NCBI RefSeq assembly: GCF_003130255.1 | Contig: NZ_NRCN01000001.1 | Span: 1,420,501 to 1,484,500, forward strand | Source: Aggregatibacter kilianii | GTDB taxonomy: Bacteria; Pseudomonadota; Gammaproteobacteria; Enterobacterales; Pasteurellaceae | Length of the DNA: 64,000 bases | Direction of reading: 5' to 3' | In this document: positions 36,260 through 45,891 of the stretch, in pieces | Numbering within the stretch: the stretch's first letter is position 1 | Layout: each line of letters begins with the position of its first letter | Notes under the pieces: model-generated | Told to the model about the DNA's origin: nothing | Seen by the model: the letters and a program-made list of their open reading frames with translations, nothing else | Databases searched by the model: none | Translations under genes and position numbers: made by a program

Positions 36260-37270
36260 TTGAGTCGTCTAACCCTTGCGTTAGATGCGATGGGCGGGGA
36301 CATTGGTCCCCGTATTACTATCCCAGCATCCATTTTAGCCTTGGAACGTGATCCAACGCTTTCTCTCTTGTTGTTTGGCGATCGCCAACAGATTCTTCCG
36401 CTTTTATCCTCAGTCCCCAATGCTCTTCGTCAGCGTTGTGAAATTATTCATTGTGCCCGTGTGATTGATAATCGACAGGGAATTTCCTACGCGTTGCGCC
36501 ATAGCAAAGATACCTCTATGCGTTTGGCAATTGAGGCCGTACAAAAAGGAGATGCACAGGCTTGCGTCAGTGCCGGGGATACGGCATCTTTAATGGGCTT
36601 ATCCAAAATTTTATTGCAACCCTTAGAGGGAATTCATCGCCCTGCGTTGATTTCCACCATTCCGACAGTGACAGGCGAGCGCACGATCATGTTGGATCTT
36701 GGGGCAAATATTGAATGTGATGCGGAGAATTTATACCAATTTGCTTTGATGGGGGCGATTTTTGCAGAAAATACCCTCAACTTGGTTTATCCACGCATTG
36801 CACTACTAAATATCGGCATTGAAGCGGTGAAGGGGTATAAATCTTTACGGGACGCAGCAGATTTACTGAAAAAAGACACCGCACTTAATTACATTGGGTT
36901 CCTTGAAGGTAATTTTTTACTTAACGGCAAAGCGGATGTGATTGTGAGTGACGGTTTTGCCGGCAATGTTGCACTGAAAACCTTGGAAGGCGCAGCGAAG
37001 AATGTGATTTCTTTACTGAAAAGTGATAAGAAAAATAGTATATTAAGTAGCGTTTTTGGTTGTTTAATTAAATACCTTTTCAAGGATAAATACCAACAAT
37101 TAAAGAAAATCAATCCGGATCAATATAATGGCGCATCGCTTATCGGTTTAACTTCAGTTGTGGTTAAAAGCCACGGTAGTGCAAATATAGAGGCATTTGC
37201 GAATGCTATTGCTGATGCGGCGTTACAAGCCCGCCGTCAAATTCCGCAAAAAATTTTGGCCGGTTTATAA
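36260..37270 (+). CDS. plsX: Phosphate acyltransferase PlsX
   Basis: PlsX makes acyl-phosphate from acyl-ACP for phospholipid synthesis by PlsY. The 336 aa begin with a TTG start, after ATAAAGGTAA, encoding LSRLTLALDAMGGDIGP. The SAGDTASLMGLSK and SDGFAGNVALKTLEG blocks are typical. It is 26 bp after rpmF and 61 bp before fabH. The TTG start may keep its expression below that of rpmF. Confidence 0.96.
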   Translation: MSRLTLALDAMGGDIGPRITIPASILALERDPTLSLLLFGDRQQILPLLSSVPNALRQRCEIIHCARVIDNRQGISYALRHSKDTSMRLAIEAVQKGDAQACVSAGDTASLMGLSKILLQPLEGIHRPALISTIPTVTGERTIMLDLGANIECDAENLYQFALMGAIFAENTLNLVYPRIALLNIGIEAVKGYKSLRDAADLLKKDTALNYIGFLEGNFLLNGKADVIVSDGFAGNVALKTLEGAAKNVISLLKSDKKNSILSSVFGCLIKYLFKDKYQQLKKINPDQYNGASLIGLTSVVVKSHGSANIEAFANAIADAALQARRQIPQKILAGL

Positions 37271-37331
37271 ATAAGAATGAAATATCAATGAATTAGTGAG
37301 CTTCCTCGCTATTGTTTTTAACGAGATGACT

Positions 37332-38282
37332 ATGTTTAGCAAAATTTTATCGACAGGTAGCTATTTACCCCAACATATTCGCACCAATGCCGACTTAGAA
37401 AAAATGGTAGATACTTCGGATGAATGGATTGTTACCCGTTCTGGTATTCGTGAACGTCGTATCGCTTCCCCTGATGAAACGGTGTCTACAATGGGTTTCG
37501 AGGCTGCCAAAAAAGCCATTGAAGCAGCAAACATTAATCCGCAGGAAATTGATCTTATTTTAGTGGCGACAACCAGCAACTCTCACGCTTATCCAAGTGC
37601 CGCCTGCCAAATTCAAGGTATGTTGGAGATTGATGATGCCATTGCTTTTGATTTAGCGGCCGCCTGTACCGGCTTTGTATATGCCTTAGGTGTTGCCGAT
37701 CAATTTATCCGTACCGGTAAAGTGAAAAAAGCGCTCGTCATCGGTTCTGATTTAAACTCACGCAAGTTAGACGAAACAGATCGTAGCACTGTCGTGTTGT
37801 TTGGTGATGGCGCAGGTGCTGTTGTTTTAGAAGCATCCGAACAAGAAGGAATTATTTCTACACATTTGCATGCGTCGGCAGATAAACATAGTGCGTTGCT
37901 ACTTCCGCAACCTGATCGCGGTGTGGCAAAATCCGGCTATATTGAAATGCAGGGTAATGAAACTTTTAAACTGGCTGTGCGTGAGCTTTCTAATGTTGTG
38001 GAAGAAACCCTTGCGGCTAACAATTTAGATAAAAAAGATATTGATTGGTTGGTGCCTCATCAAGCCAATTTACGCATTATTGCGGCTACAGCGAAAAAAT
38101 TAGATATGGATATGTCGCAAGTGGTGGTAACGTTGGATCGTTATGCCAATAATAGCGCGGCAACCGTGCCGGTTGCATTGGATGAAGCAGTGCGTGACGG
38201 ACGTATTCAACGCGGTCAATTGCTTCTTTTGGAAGCGTTTGGTGGTGGTTGGACTTGGGGTTCGGCCTTAGTGAGATTTTAG
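37332..38282 (+). CDS. fabH: 3-oxoacyl-ACP synthase III FabH
   Basis: FabH starts fatty acid synthesis by condensing acetyl-CoA with malonyl-ACP. The ATG at 37332 gives 316 aa ([13 protein letters not shown]), matching the family. An ATG two codons upstream is also possible. The active-site Cys is in [13 protein letters not shown], the His in [10 protein letters not shown], and the Asn in [14 protein letters not shown]. It is followed by a USS-pair hairpin before fabD. Confidence 0.96.
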   Translation: MFSKILSTGSYLPQHIRTNADLEKMVDTSDEWIVTRSGIRERRIASPDETVSTMGFEAAKKAIEAANINPQEIDLILVATTSNSHAYPSAACQIQGMLEIDDAIAFDLAAACTGFVYALGVADQFIRTGKVKKALVIGSDLNSRKLDETDRSTVVLFGDGAGAVVLEASEQEGIISTHLHASADKHSALLLPQPDRGVAKSGYIEMQGNETFKLAVRELSNVVEETLAANNLDKKDIDWLVPHQANLRIIAATAKKLDMDMSQVVVTLDRYANNSAATVPVALDEAVRDGRIQRGQLLLLEAFGGGWTWGSALVRF

Positions 38283-38304
38283 ATAATCTGTTGTTATTCA
38301 TAAA

Positions 38305-38334
38305 AAAAGTGCGGTTATTTTTGACCGCACTTTT
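38305..38334. terminator. USS-pair hairpin between fabH and fabD
   Basis: AAAGTGCGGT (38306-38315) and ACCGCACTTT (38324-38333) pair over an 8-nt loop. No extended T-run follows, so termination within the fab operon may be partial. Confidence 0.6.
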
Positions 38335-38389
38335 CGACTGTAAAACATATCGGAAGGAATTGATTTATTTTTTAATATAGGTGCAACAC

Positions 38390-39328
38390 ATGAAAAAATT
38401 TGCAATGGTTTTTCCGGGACAAGGTTCACAAACCGTGGGAATGTTGGCGGAATTAGCCGGCGACTACCCGATTGTACAAGAAACCTTTAAACAAGCGTCT
38501 GAAACGTTGGGTTATGATTTGTGGCAATTAGTGCAGGAAGGTCCGGCTGAAGAGTTAAACAAAACATGGCAAACGCAGCCTGCGTTGTTAACGGCGTCTG
38601 TTGCTGTTTATCGCGTATGGCAACAAAAATACCCGGAATTAAAACCGGAGGTGATGGCCGGTCATAGTTTGGGCGAATATTCTGCGTTGGTGTGTGCCGG
38701 TGTGTTAGATTTCCAAGATGCGGTTAAATTGGTGGAATTGCGCGGTAAACTTATGCAACAAGCCGTACCGGAAGGAACGGGTGCTATGTATGCGATTATC
38801 GGTTTGGATAATGAAGCCATTATTAACGCTTGTAAACAAGCAGAACAGGGCGAAGTGGTTTCTGCGGTGAACTTTAATTCGCCGGGCCAAGTCGTGATTG
38901 CCGGTGCGAAAGCTGCGGTAGAACGTGCAGCGGCATTATGTAAAGAAGCCGGTGCCAAACGTGCATTACCGTTAGTGGTAAGTGTACCTTCCCATTGTGC
39001 ATTAATGAAACCGGCGGCAGATCAATTATCTGTTTCCTTAGAAAGCATTACATTGAAAGCCCCGACCGTTTCTGTGTTAAATAATGTGGATGTAAAAGCA
39101 GAAACCGATGCAGATGCGATTCGTAACGCACTTGTTCGTCAACTTTACAGTCCGGTACGTTGGACAGAAACTGTAGAAAAAATGTCGCATAGTGGCGTAG
39201 AAGTGTTGGTGGAAATCGGTCCGGGCAAAGTGTTAAACGGTTTAACCAAACGTATCGTTGATTCTTTACAGGCTACATCGGTCAATGATGTGAAATCATT
39301 AGACGCGGTGAATGAATTATTAGCATAA
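38390..39328 (+). CDS. fabD: Malonyl-CoA-ACP transacylase FabD
   Basis: FabD loads malonate onto ACP. The ATG at 38390 gives 312 aa starting MKKFAMVFPGQGSQTVGM; an in-frame GTG three codons earlier is less likely. The nucleophile Ser is in GHSLGEYSALVCAG and the His in SVPSHCALM. It precedes fabG by 22 bp. Confidence 0.97.
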   Translation: MKKFAMVFPGQGSQTVGMLAELAGDYPIVQETFKQASETLGYDLWQLVQEGPAEELNKTWQTQPALLTASVAVYRVWQQKYPELKPEVMAGHSLGEYSALVCAGVLDFQDAVKLVELRGKLMQQAVPEGTGAMYAIIGLDNEAIINACKQAEQGEVVSAVNFNSPGQVVIAGAKAAVERAAALCKEAGAKRALPLVVSVPSHCALMKPAADQLSVSLESITLKAPTVSVLNNVDVKAETDADAIRNALVRQLYSPVRWTETVEKMSHSGVEVLVEIGPGKVLNGLTKRIVDSLQATSVNDVKSLDAVNELLA

Positions 39329-39350
39329 CAATTGATAAAGGAGTAAACCT

Positions 39351-40079
39351 ATGCAAGGCAAAATTGCATTAGTTACAGGTGCAACCCGTGGTATCGGGCG
39401 CGCGGTAGCAGAAGAATTGGCATCAAAAGGAGCCTTTGTAATCGGCACGGCGACCTCTGAAAAAGGCGCCGAAAGCATTTCTGCCTATTTAGGTGAGAAA
39501 GGCAGAGGTTTGGTCTTAAACGTTGCTGATCAAGCTTCCATTGATGCGGTATTGGAATACATCAAACAAGAATTCGGCGACATTGATATTTTAGTTAATA
39601 ACGCCGGGATTACCCGCGATAACCTGTTAATGCGTATGAAAGATGAAGAGTGGTTTGATATTTTACAAACCAACTTAAGTTCTGTTTACCACCTTTCTAA
39701 AGCGATGTTACGCACCATGATGAAAAAACGTTTCGGGCGTATTATTAACATCGGCTCTGTGGTTGGTTCCATGGGGAACGCGGGGCAAACGAATTATTGT
39801 GCCGCAAAAGCCGGTTTAATTGGTTTTAGTAAAGCCTTGGCGAAAGAAGTCGCTTCTCGCGGTATTACCGTAAACGTAGTTGCTCCCGGTTTTATTGCCA
39901 CCGACATGACGGAAGTGTTAAGCGAAGAGTTAAAAAATAACCTATTAACCCAAATTCCGGCCGGGCGCTTAGGTGAGCCGAAAGACATCGCCAAAGCGGT
40001 GGCATTCTTGGCATCTGACGATGCAGCTTATATTAACGGTACGACGTTACACGTTAATGGCGGAATGTACATGAGCTAA
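39351..40079 (+). CDS. fabG: 3-oxoacyl-ACP reductase FabG
   Basis: FabG is the NADPH-dependent reductase of each elongation cycle. The 242-aa short-chain dehydrogenase shows GATRGIGRAVAEEL, NNAGITRDNLLMRM, the catalytic Ser in NIGSVVGSMG, and Tyr-x3-Lys in NYCAAKAG. GGAGTAAACC precedes the ATG. It is followed by a 269-bp spacer before acpP. Confidence 0.97.
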   Translation: MQGKIALVTGATRGIGRAVAEELASKGAFVIGTATSEKGAESISAYLGEKGRGLVLNVADQASIDAVLEYIKQEFGDIDILVNNAGITRDNLLMRMKDEEWFDILQTNLSSVYHLSKAMLRTMMKKRFGRIINIGSVVGSMGNAGQTNYCAAKAGLIGFSKALAKEVASRGITVNVVAPGFIATDMTEVLSEELKNNLLTQIPAGRLGEPKDIAKAVAFLASDDAAYINGTTLHVNGGMYMS

Positions 40080-40234
40080 TGTTCGGCAATTGAGGGTTGC
40101 GGATAAATTGGATTAATGCGTGCAAATTAATTTGCTTAATGTTAAAATTCCCTCCGCGACTGTCACTTGGTTACGTCATTCGGTGTCTGTGAAAGACATA
40201 ACTATTTTAAACTGTATGTAGTTGCAAAAAATTT

Positions 40235-40263
40235 GGAACTCTTTTTTGAGGTTTGACCTCTAA
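40235..40263 (+). promoter_or_regulatory. Possible sigma-E-like promoter upstream of acpP
   Basis: The fabG-acpP spacer (40080-40348) has no gene. It holds GGAACTC, a 17-bp spacer and TCTAA, which resembles the RpoE consensus GGAACTT...TC(A/T)AA, about 85 bp upstream of the acpP ATG. A short inverted repeat, GAGGT and ACCTC, lies inside the spacer. RpoE control of acpP is not something I know as established, so this is pattern matching only. Confidence 0.35.
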
Positions 40264-40348
40264 CAAGAAATCTTGCGAAATGTTTTGTAAATACATACAC
40301 TACTTAACTTATCGCAATAGGCGAAAACTTAAACATAGGAAGAAACAA

Positions 40349-40579
40349 ATGAGCATTGAAGAACGCGTAAAAAAAATCATCGTTGAACAATTAGGCGTAA
40401 AAGAAGAAGATGTAAAACCTGAAGCGTCTTTCGTTGAAGATTTAGGTGCGGATTCTTTAGATACTGTTGAATTGGTTATGGCTTTAGAAGAAGAATTCGA
40501 TATCGAAATTCCTGATGAAGAAGCTGAAAAAATCACAACTGTTCAATCAGCAATTGATTACGTGCAAAACAATCAATAA
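40349..40579 (+). CDS. acpP: Acyl carrier protein
   Basis: AcpP carries acyl chains as thioesters on a phosphopantetheine arm at Ser36 in [12 protein letters not shown]. The 76-aa acidic protein starts [16 protein letters not shown] after AGGAAG. It supplies FabH, FabZ, LpxA, LpxD, PlsX, BioC and LipB, all encoded in this window. An open frame extends upstream to 40253 but is spacer. A clear terminator follows. Confidence 0.98.
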   Translation: MSIEERVKKIIVEQLGVKEEDVKPEASFVEDLGADSLDTVELVMALEEEFDIEIPDEEAEKITTVQSAIDYVQNNQ

Positions 40580-40593
40580 TCTCTGATTCTCAA

Positions 40594-40626
40594 TTTAGGC
40601 GGTTCTTATAACCGCCTAAATTTTTT
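40594..40626 (+). terminator. Intrinsic terminator after acpP
   Basis: TTTAGGCGGTT (40594-40604) and AACCGCCTAAA (40610-40620) form an 11-bp stem with a 5-nt loop and six T. Confidence 0.9.
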
Positions 40627-40812
40627 CCTGATTTCATATTCTTACCATAAAAATATCTTAAAAATTCACCGCACTTATCTTTCTGACTTATTGAATTTTT
40701 TCCGAAAAGCAGTAAACTAGCGCACAATTTTTTAGCCTTGTTTTACGCAATCTAAAAAATCTTCTCTACTAACTTTAAATGTTACCCGTGAGTAACAGAA
40801 GGACAATTCAAA

Positions 40813-42039
40813 ATGACTACAAAAGTAAATAGCTATGGCTGGAAAGCCTTGCTAGGCTCTGCCGTCGGCTATGCGATGGACGGTTTCGATCTTCTCATTC
40901 TTGGTTTCATGTTAACGGCCATTTCTGCCGACTTAGGCTTAACCCCGGCACAAGGTGGCTCTTTAGTCACTTGGACATTGGTCGGCGCAGTTTTCGGCGG
41001 TATCGTATTTGGCGCGTTAAGTGATAAATACGGTCGTGTGCGTGTGTTGACTTGGACGATCATTCTTTTTGCCGTATTCACCGGTTTATGTGCATTGGCG
41101 CAAGGTTATTGGGATTTGCTGATTTATCGCACTATCGCCGGTATCGGTTTAGGCGGAGAATTTGGGATCGGCATGGCGTTGGCCGCGGAAGCCTGGCCTG
41201 CGCGCCATCGTGCCAAGGCCGCTTCCTATGTGGCGCTTGGTTGGCAGGTCGGCGTGTTGGGGGCAGCATTGTTAACTCCGTTACTATTGCCGCAAATCGG
41301 TTGGCGTGGCATGTTTGTGGTGGGCATCTTCCCAGCATTTGTCGCTTGGTATTTACGCGCCCATTTGCATGAACCTGAAATTTTTGTGCAAAAACAGACC
41401 GCACTTCCAAAAACAACAAGCCGTTGGTCGTCTAAATTGGAATCATTCAAGTTATTAGTGAAAGACAAAGCCACAGCCAAAGTCAGTTTGGGCGTTGTGA
41501 TCCTTACCTCCGTGCAAAACTTCGGTTATTACGGCATTATGATTTGGATGCCGAATTTTCTCTCCAAACAACTTGGCTTCAGTTTGACGAAGTCCGGCGT
41601 ATGGACGGCAGTGACCGTTTGCGGCATGATGGGCGGCATTTGGATTTTTGGGCGCTTGGCCGATTGGATTGGGCGCAAGCCTAGTTTCTTATTGTTCCAA
41701 GCAGGTGCGGTGGTCAGTATCATCGCCTATTCTCAATTAACGGAGCCGAATACCATGTTAATTGCCGGGGTATTCTTAGGGATGTTTGTTAACGGTATGA
41801 TGGGCGGCTACGGTGCTTTAATGGCAGAAGCCTACCCGACTCAAGCACGCGCTACCGCGCAAAACGTATTGTTTAACTTAGGGCGTGCTGTAGGAGGCTT
41901 TGGCCCGGTAGCCGTGGGCGCTGTGGTTTCCGCGTATTCCTTCCAAACCGCTATTGCCTTTTTAGCGGTGATTTATGTCATTGATATGCTGGCAACGGTG
42001 TGTTTGGTGCCGGAATTAAAAGGCAAAGAGCTACATTAA
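40813..42039 (+). CDS. Major facilitator superfamily transporter
   Basis: This is a 408-aa, 12-helix symporter. The family loop motif is GALSDKYGRVRVL (about 58-70), repeated in the second half as GRLADWIGRKPSF. The first helices (AMDGFDLLILGFML) and GGEFGIGMALAAEAWPARHRAKA resemble the metabolite:H+ (aromatic acid or sialate/NanT-like) branch. The substrate cannot be read from sequence. It stands alone between two terminators. ATG after GAAGGAC. Confidence 0.85.
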   Translation: MTTKVNSYGWKALLGSAVGYAMDGFDLLILGFMLTAISADLGLTPAQGGSLVTWTLVGAVFGGIVFGALSDKYGRVRVLTWTIILFAVFTGLCALAQGYWDLLIYRTIAGIGLGGEFGIGMALAAEAWPARHRAKAASYVALGWQVGVLGAALLTPLLLPQIGWRGMFVVGIFPAFVAWYLRAHLHEPEIFVQKQTALPKTTSRWSSKLESFKLLVKDKATAKVSLGVVILTSVQNFGYYGIMIWMPNFLSKQLGFSLTKSGVWTAVTVCGMMGGIWIFGRLADWIGRKPSFLLFQAGAVVSIIAYSQLTEPNTMLIAGVFLGMFVNGMMGGYGALMAEAYPTQARATAQNVLFNLGRAVGGFGPVAVGAVVSAYSFQTAIAFLAVIYVIDMLATVCLVPELKGKELH

Positions 42040-42046
42040 TGCGATG

Positions 42047-42087
42047 AAAGTGCGGTTTAAAAATAAAGTGTTTTTTCACCGCACTTT
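42047..42087. terminator. USS-pair hairpin after the MFS gene
   Basis: AAAGTGCGGT (42047-42056) pairs with ACCGCACTTT (42078-42087), with partial pairing in the 21-nt loop, and TTTC follows. Works as a possible terminator for the transporter gene. Confidence 0.6.
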
Positions 42088-42113
42088 TTCATCTTGATAA
42101 AACGGTGAAAAAC

Positions 42114-42150
42114 AAAAAGCCGCTTTTGGTATTATCAAAAGCGGCTTTTT
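42114..42150. terminator. Strong bidirectional terminator serving rho
   Basis: AAAAAGCCGCTTTTG (42114-42128) and CAAAAGCGGCTTTTT (42136-42150) form a perfect 15-bp stem with a 7-nt loop, flanked by A- and T-runs. It lies 20 bp beyond the rho stop codon. Confidence 0.9.
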
Positions 42151-42170
42151 CGTTGAAAGTGCGGTGGAAA

Positions 42171-43433
42171 TTATGAGCGTTTCATAATCTCAAAAAACTC
42201 TTCGTTGGTTTTCGCCACGGCGAGTTTGTCGATAAGGAATTCCATCGCTTCCACTTCGCCCATTGGGTTAAGGATTTTGCGTAGGATCCACATTTTTTGC
42301 AGCTCGTCAGGGGTGGTAAGCAAGTCTTCTTTACGGGTGCCTGAACGATTGAAATCGATAGCAGGGAATACGCGTTTTTCCGCAATTTTACGGGAAAGAT
42401 GCAATTCCATGTTACCGGTGCCTTTAAATTCTTCGAAGATTACCTCGTCCATTTTTGAACCGGTATCCACTAATGCAGTGGCGATAATGGTTAAGCTACC
42501 ACCTTCTTCCACATTACGTGCTGCACCGAAGAAGCGTTTCGGACGATGCAATGCGTTGGCATCCACACCGCCGGATAAGACCTTGCCGGAAGCCGGGGTG
42601 ACGGTATTGTATGCGCGGGCTAAACGGGTGATGGAGTCAAGCAAAATCACCACATCTTTTTTGTGCTCTACAGAACGTTTGGCTTTTTCGATTACCATTT
42701 CTGCCACTTGGACGTGACGGGTTGCCGGTTCGTCAAAGGTAGAAGCAATCACTTCGCCTTTTACGGAGCGCTGCATTTCCGTTACTTCTTCCGGACGTTC
42801 ATCGATCAGTAATACGATAAGTTCGACATCAGGATAGTTATGGGTAATGCTTTGCGCGATATTTTGCAACAACATGGTTTTACCCGCTTTCGGTGGCGCC
42901 ACGATCAAGCCACGCTGACCTTTCCCGATTGGGGAGGCTAAATCTAAAATACGGGCGGTTAAATCTTCGGTAGAGCCGTTGCCGCGTTCCATTCTTAAAC
43001 GGGAGTTGGCGTGTAATGGGGTTAGGTTTTCGAAAAGGATTTTGCTGCGGGAAACTTCCGGTTTGTCGTCATTGACTTGGTCAACTTTGAGGAGGGCAAA
43101 GTAGCGTTCGCCTTCTTTCGGCGGTCGAATTTTACCTTCGATTTTGTCCCCGGTTTGCAAATTGAAACGACGAATTTGGCTTGGGGAAACATAGATATCA
43201 TCAGGACCGGCTAAATAGGAACTGTCCGCCGAACGTAGAAATCCAAAACCGTCCGGTAAAATTTCCAATACGCCGCCACCGAAAATATCTTCCCCACCTT
43301 TGGCGTGCTGCTTCAAAATCGCAAAAACAATATCTTGTTTGCGTAAACGGGCTAAATTTTCTAAACCCATTTGGTCTTCGCCGAGTTTCACGAGATCGGA
43401 AACAGGCATATTTTTAAGTTCTGTAAGATGCAT
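42171..43433 (-). CDS. rho: Transcription termination factor Rho
   Basis: Rho is the hexameric RNA helicase that ends transcription. The 420 aa include the N-terminal RNA-binding domain with [12 protein letters not shown], the ATPase P-loop in [14 protein letters not shown], Walker B in [17 protein letters not shown], and the Q-loop/R-loop region [19 protein letters not shown]. Length and order are standard. It is divergent from rhlB across 301 bp holding one uptake signal (near 43590) and nothing else I could assign. Confidence 0.98.
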   Translation of the reverse strand: MHLTELKNMPVSDLVKLGEDQMGLENLARLRKQDIVFAILKQHAKGGEDIFGGGVLEILPDGFGFLRSADSSYLAGPDDIYVSPSQIRRFNLQTGDKIEGKIRPPKEGERYFALLKVDQVNDDKPEVSRSKILFENLTPLHANSRLRMERGNGSTEDLTARILDLASPIGKGQRGLIVAPPKAGKTMLLQNIAQSITHNYPDVELIVLLIDERPEEVTEMQRSVKGEVIASTFDEPATRHVQVAEMVIEKAKRSVEHKKDVVILLDSITRLARAYNTVTPASGKVLSGGVDANALHRPKRFFGAARNVEEGGSLTIIATALVDTGSKMDEVIFEEFKGTGNMELHLSRKIAEKRVFPAIDFNRSGTRKEDLLTTPDELQKMWILRKILNPMGEVEAMEFLIDKLAVAKTNEEFFEIMKRS

Positions 43434-43734
43434 AATTTAATTTGAAGTTTGTTTAGATTTGATGTTTTAGATATAAATGAATGGGAGTGATTTTGAAATT
43501 GGTGCGTAAATTAGCATTAAATTTTCATACTGTCTAGTTTTTAGCTGATTTTTTTATTTTATCGTGCTAAATCCTTGTACTTAGGGGAAAGTGCGGTCTG
43601 ATTTCGGCGTGTTTTTAGCGTTGTTTCTTTAAGTTTTGTTTACAAAATTCTCATAATTAATCGTGTGGAGTTTTTGGGGATTTGCCCTGTTCATGCTATG
43701 CTTAGCGCTGATTTTTTATGATGAATTTATGACT

Positions 43735-44994
43735 ATGCAAGAGAATTATTTAAGTTCGGCACGTTTTGCCGATTTACCTTTACATCCTTTGGTGCTACAA
43801 GCACTAACAACGAAAGGATTTGATTTTTGTACCCCAATTCAGGCGTTATCCTTGCCGGTGACATTACAAGGCAAAGATGTGGCGGGACAGGCACAAACCG
43901 GCACCGGAAAAACAATCGCGTTTTTAACCGCACTTTTTCACCATTTATTAACCCATCCAACTGAAACTGATAAAAATCAACCGCGCGCTTTGGTGCTTGC
44001 GCCAACCCGTGAGCTGGCCGTGCAAATTGAGCATGATGCGCAGATTTTCTTAAAAACAACTCAATTTAAGACCGCACTTGCTTACGGTGGTGATGGTTAT
44101 GATAAGCAGCTTAAAGCTATTGAGAACGGGGTTGATGTGCTTATTGGTACCACAGGGCGGGTGATTGATTATGTAAAACAAGGCATTATCCGTTTGGATC
44201 GTATTCAAGTGGTGGTGTTGGATGAAGCGGATCGAATGTTCGATTTAGGCTTTATTCGCGATATCCGTTATTTATTGCGCAAATGCCCGTCGCCACAACA
44301 GCGCTTGACCATGTTGTTCTCCGCGACCTTATCTTACAAAGTGCGTGAATTGGCATTTGAGGATATGAACGATCCCGAGTATGTGGAAATTGCGCCGGAG
44401 CAGAAAACCGGCCGACAAATTAAAGAAGAACTGTTTTATCCGTCTAACCAAGACAAAATCCGCTTATTATTGACGTTATTGGAAGAGGAATGGCCGGAGC
44501 GTTGCATTATCTTCGCCAACACCAAACATCAATGTGAGGAAATTTGGGGCTATTTGGCGGCGGATGGACATCGTGTAGGTTTGTTGACCGGTGATGTGGC
44601 ACAGAAAAAACGCCTTTCTTTGTTAAAACAATTTACCGACGGGGAATTGGATATTTTAGTGGCCACAGACGTGGCGGCGCGTGGTTTGCACATTGCGGAA
44701 GTGACGCATGTCTTTAACTACGACTTGCCTGATGATCGGGAAGATTATGTGCATCGTATCGGACGTACCGGCCGTGCGGGGGAAAGCGGGATTTCCATCA
44801 GCTTTGCTTGTGAGCAATATGCCATGAATTTACCGGCTATCGAAGAATATATCGGACATAGTATTCCGGTGAGTCAATATGATCCGAATGCGTTGTTGCA
44901 GGACATTCCGAAGCCTTATCGAATAAAACGCGCCACAAGTACTCACCGTACAAGCAACAATAATCGTCGTAAGCCGTTTCAAGGTAAGCGATAA
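43735..44994 (+). CDS. rhlB: DEAD-box RNA helicase RhlB
   Basis: RhlB unwinds RNA for the degradosome. The 419 aa show the Q motif in [52 protein letters not shown], and [11 protein letters not shown]. The C-terminus is short and basic. The ATG at 43735 (MQENYLSS) is preferred, with ATG 43729 as alternative; upstream in-frame codons encode a hydrophobic tail that is not family-like. Two uptake signals lie inside the gene. Confidence 0.94.
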   Translation: MQENYLSSARFADLPLHPLVLQALTTKGFDFCTPIQALSLPVTLQGKDVAGQAQTGTGKTIAFLTALFHHLLTHPTETDKNQPRALVLAPTRELAVQIEHDAQIFLKTTQFKTALAYGGDGYDKQLKAIENGVDVLIGTTGRVIDYVKQGIIRLDRIQVVVLDEADRMFDLGFIRDIRYLLRKCPSPQQRLTMLFSATLSYKVRELAFEDMNDPEYVEIAPEQKTGRQIKEELFYPSNQDKIRLLLTLLEEEWPERCIIFANTKHQCEEIWGYLAADGHRVGLLTGDVAQKKRLSLLKQFTDGELDILVATDVAARGLHIAEVTHVFNYDLPDDREDYVHRIGRTGRAGESGISISFACEQYAMNLPAIEEYIGHSIPVSQYDPNALLQDIPKPYRIKRATSTHRTSNNNRRKPFQGKR

Positions 44995-45008
44995 GCGGGT
45001 GATAAAGA

Positions 45009-45037
45009 TTGGCGTTGATTTTATTCAATGCTAAAAT
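45009..45037 (+). promoter_or_regulatory. Candidate sigma-70 promoter for rsfS
   Basis: TTGGCG, 17 bp, then TAAAAT, about 28 bp before the rsfS ATG, which has GAGGAGG as ribosome binding site. It would start the rsfS-rlmH-mrdA-mrdB transcript. Confidence 0.5.
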
Positions 45038-45065
45038 TCGCCGTTTTTTGAATTGAGGAGGAAGT

Positions 45066-45374
45066 ATGTCGTTAGTCGATTTTGTAGTGAATAAATTAGA
45101 CGATTTAAAAGCCACCGACATTTTACCGTTAAATGTGAAAGGAAAATCTTTCATCACCGACACCATGATTTTATGTACCGGAACGTCTTCCCGTCATGTG
45201 TCTTCATTGGCGCAAAAGCTCATTAGCGAATGCAAACTTGCCGGTATTGATGTATTTGGCGATGAAGGCAAAGAGACTGCCGATTGGGTGGTGGTAGATT
45301 TAGGCGAAGCCATTGTGCATATCATGCAGGCGGACACCCGTGAGATGTATCAATTAGAAAAACTTTGGGCGTAG
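45066..45374 (+). CDS. rsfS: Ribosomal silencing factor RsfS
   Basis: RsfS binds L14 on the large subunit and blocks subunit joining during starvation. The 102 aa have the DILPLNVKGKSFITDTMILCTGTSSRH block and DWVVVDLGEAIVHIM typical of the Iojap/RsfS family. It heads the order rsfS-rlmH-mrdA-mrdB-rlpA-dacA. An uptake signal lies in the 49-bp gap to rlmH. Confidence 0.96.
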   Translation: MSLVDFVVNKLDDLKATDILPLNVKGKSFITDTMILCTGTSSRHVSSLAQKLISECKLAGIDVFGDEGKETADWVVVDLGEAIVHIMQADTREMYQLEKLWA

Positions 45375-45423
45375 AGGCCTATAAAGTGCGGTCATTTTTC
45401 ATGACGTTTTTTGAGGAGCTAAG

Positions 45424-45891
45424 GTGAAAATTCAGTTAATTGCCGTTGGAACCAAAATGCCTTCGTGGGTAACCACAGGCTTTGAGGAATATCAACGTCG
45501 TTTTCCGAAGGAATTGCCTTTTGAGCTGATCGAAATTCCTGCCGGTAAACGAGGGAAAAACGCCGACATTAAGCGTATTTTGGAACAGGAAGGCAAAGCC
45601 ATGTTGACGGCTGCCGGAAAGGGCAAAATCGTGACGTTGGACATTCCCGGCAAACCTTGGACTACCGAACAACTGGCCCAACAATTAGAAAGTTGGAAAA
45701 ATGACGGGCGCGATCTGTGTTTGCTGATTGGTGGACCGGAAGGCCTGTCTCCCGAATGCAAAGCCGCCGCCGAGCAAAGCTGGTCGCTTTCACCGCTTAC
45801 TCTGCCACATCCTTTGGTGCGAGTGGTGGTAGCCGAAAGCCTCTATCGCGCGTGGTCATTGACGACTAATCATCCATATCATCGAGAATAA
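45424..45891 (+). CDS. rlmH: 23S rRNA pseudouridine-1915 methyltransferase RlmH
   Basis: RlmH methylates pseudouridine 1915 in 23S rRNA of the whole ribosome. The 155-aa SPOUT protein starts with GTG ([15 protein letters not shown]) after GAGGAGCTAAG. The knot region [14 protein letters not shown] and the C-terminal [18 protein letters not shown] are complete. It overlaps mrdA by one base (TAATG). Confidence 0.97.
   Translation: MKIQLIAVGTKMPSWVTTGFEEYQRRFPKELPFELIEIPAGKRGKNADIKRILEQEGKAMLTAAGKGKIVTLDIPGKPWTTEQLAQQLESWKNDGRDLCLLIGGPEGLSPECKAAAEQSWSLSPLTLPHPLVRVVVAESLYRAWSLTTNHPYHRE

Noticed and set aside
43663-43734. Hydrophobic N-terminal extension of RhlB
   Set aside because: RhlB is a soluble cytosolic helicase; the extension is spacer in an open frame.
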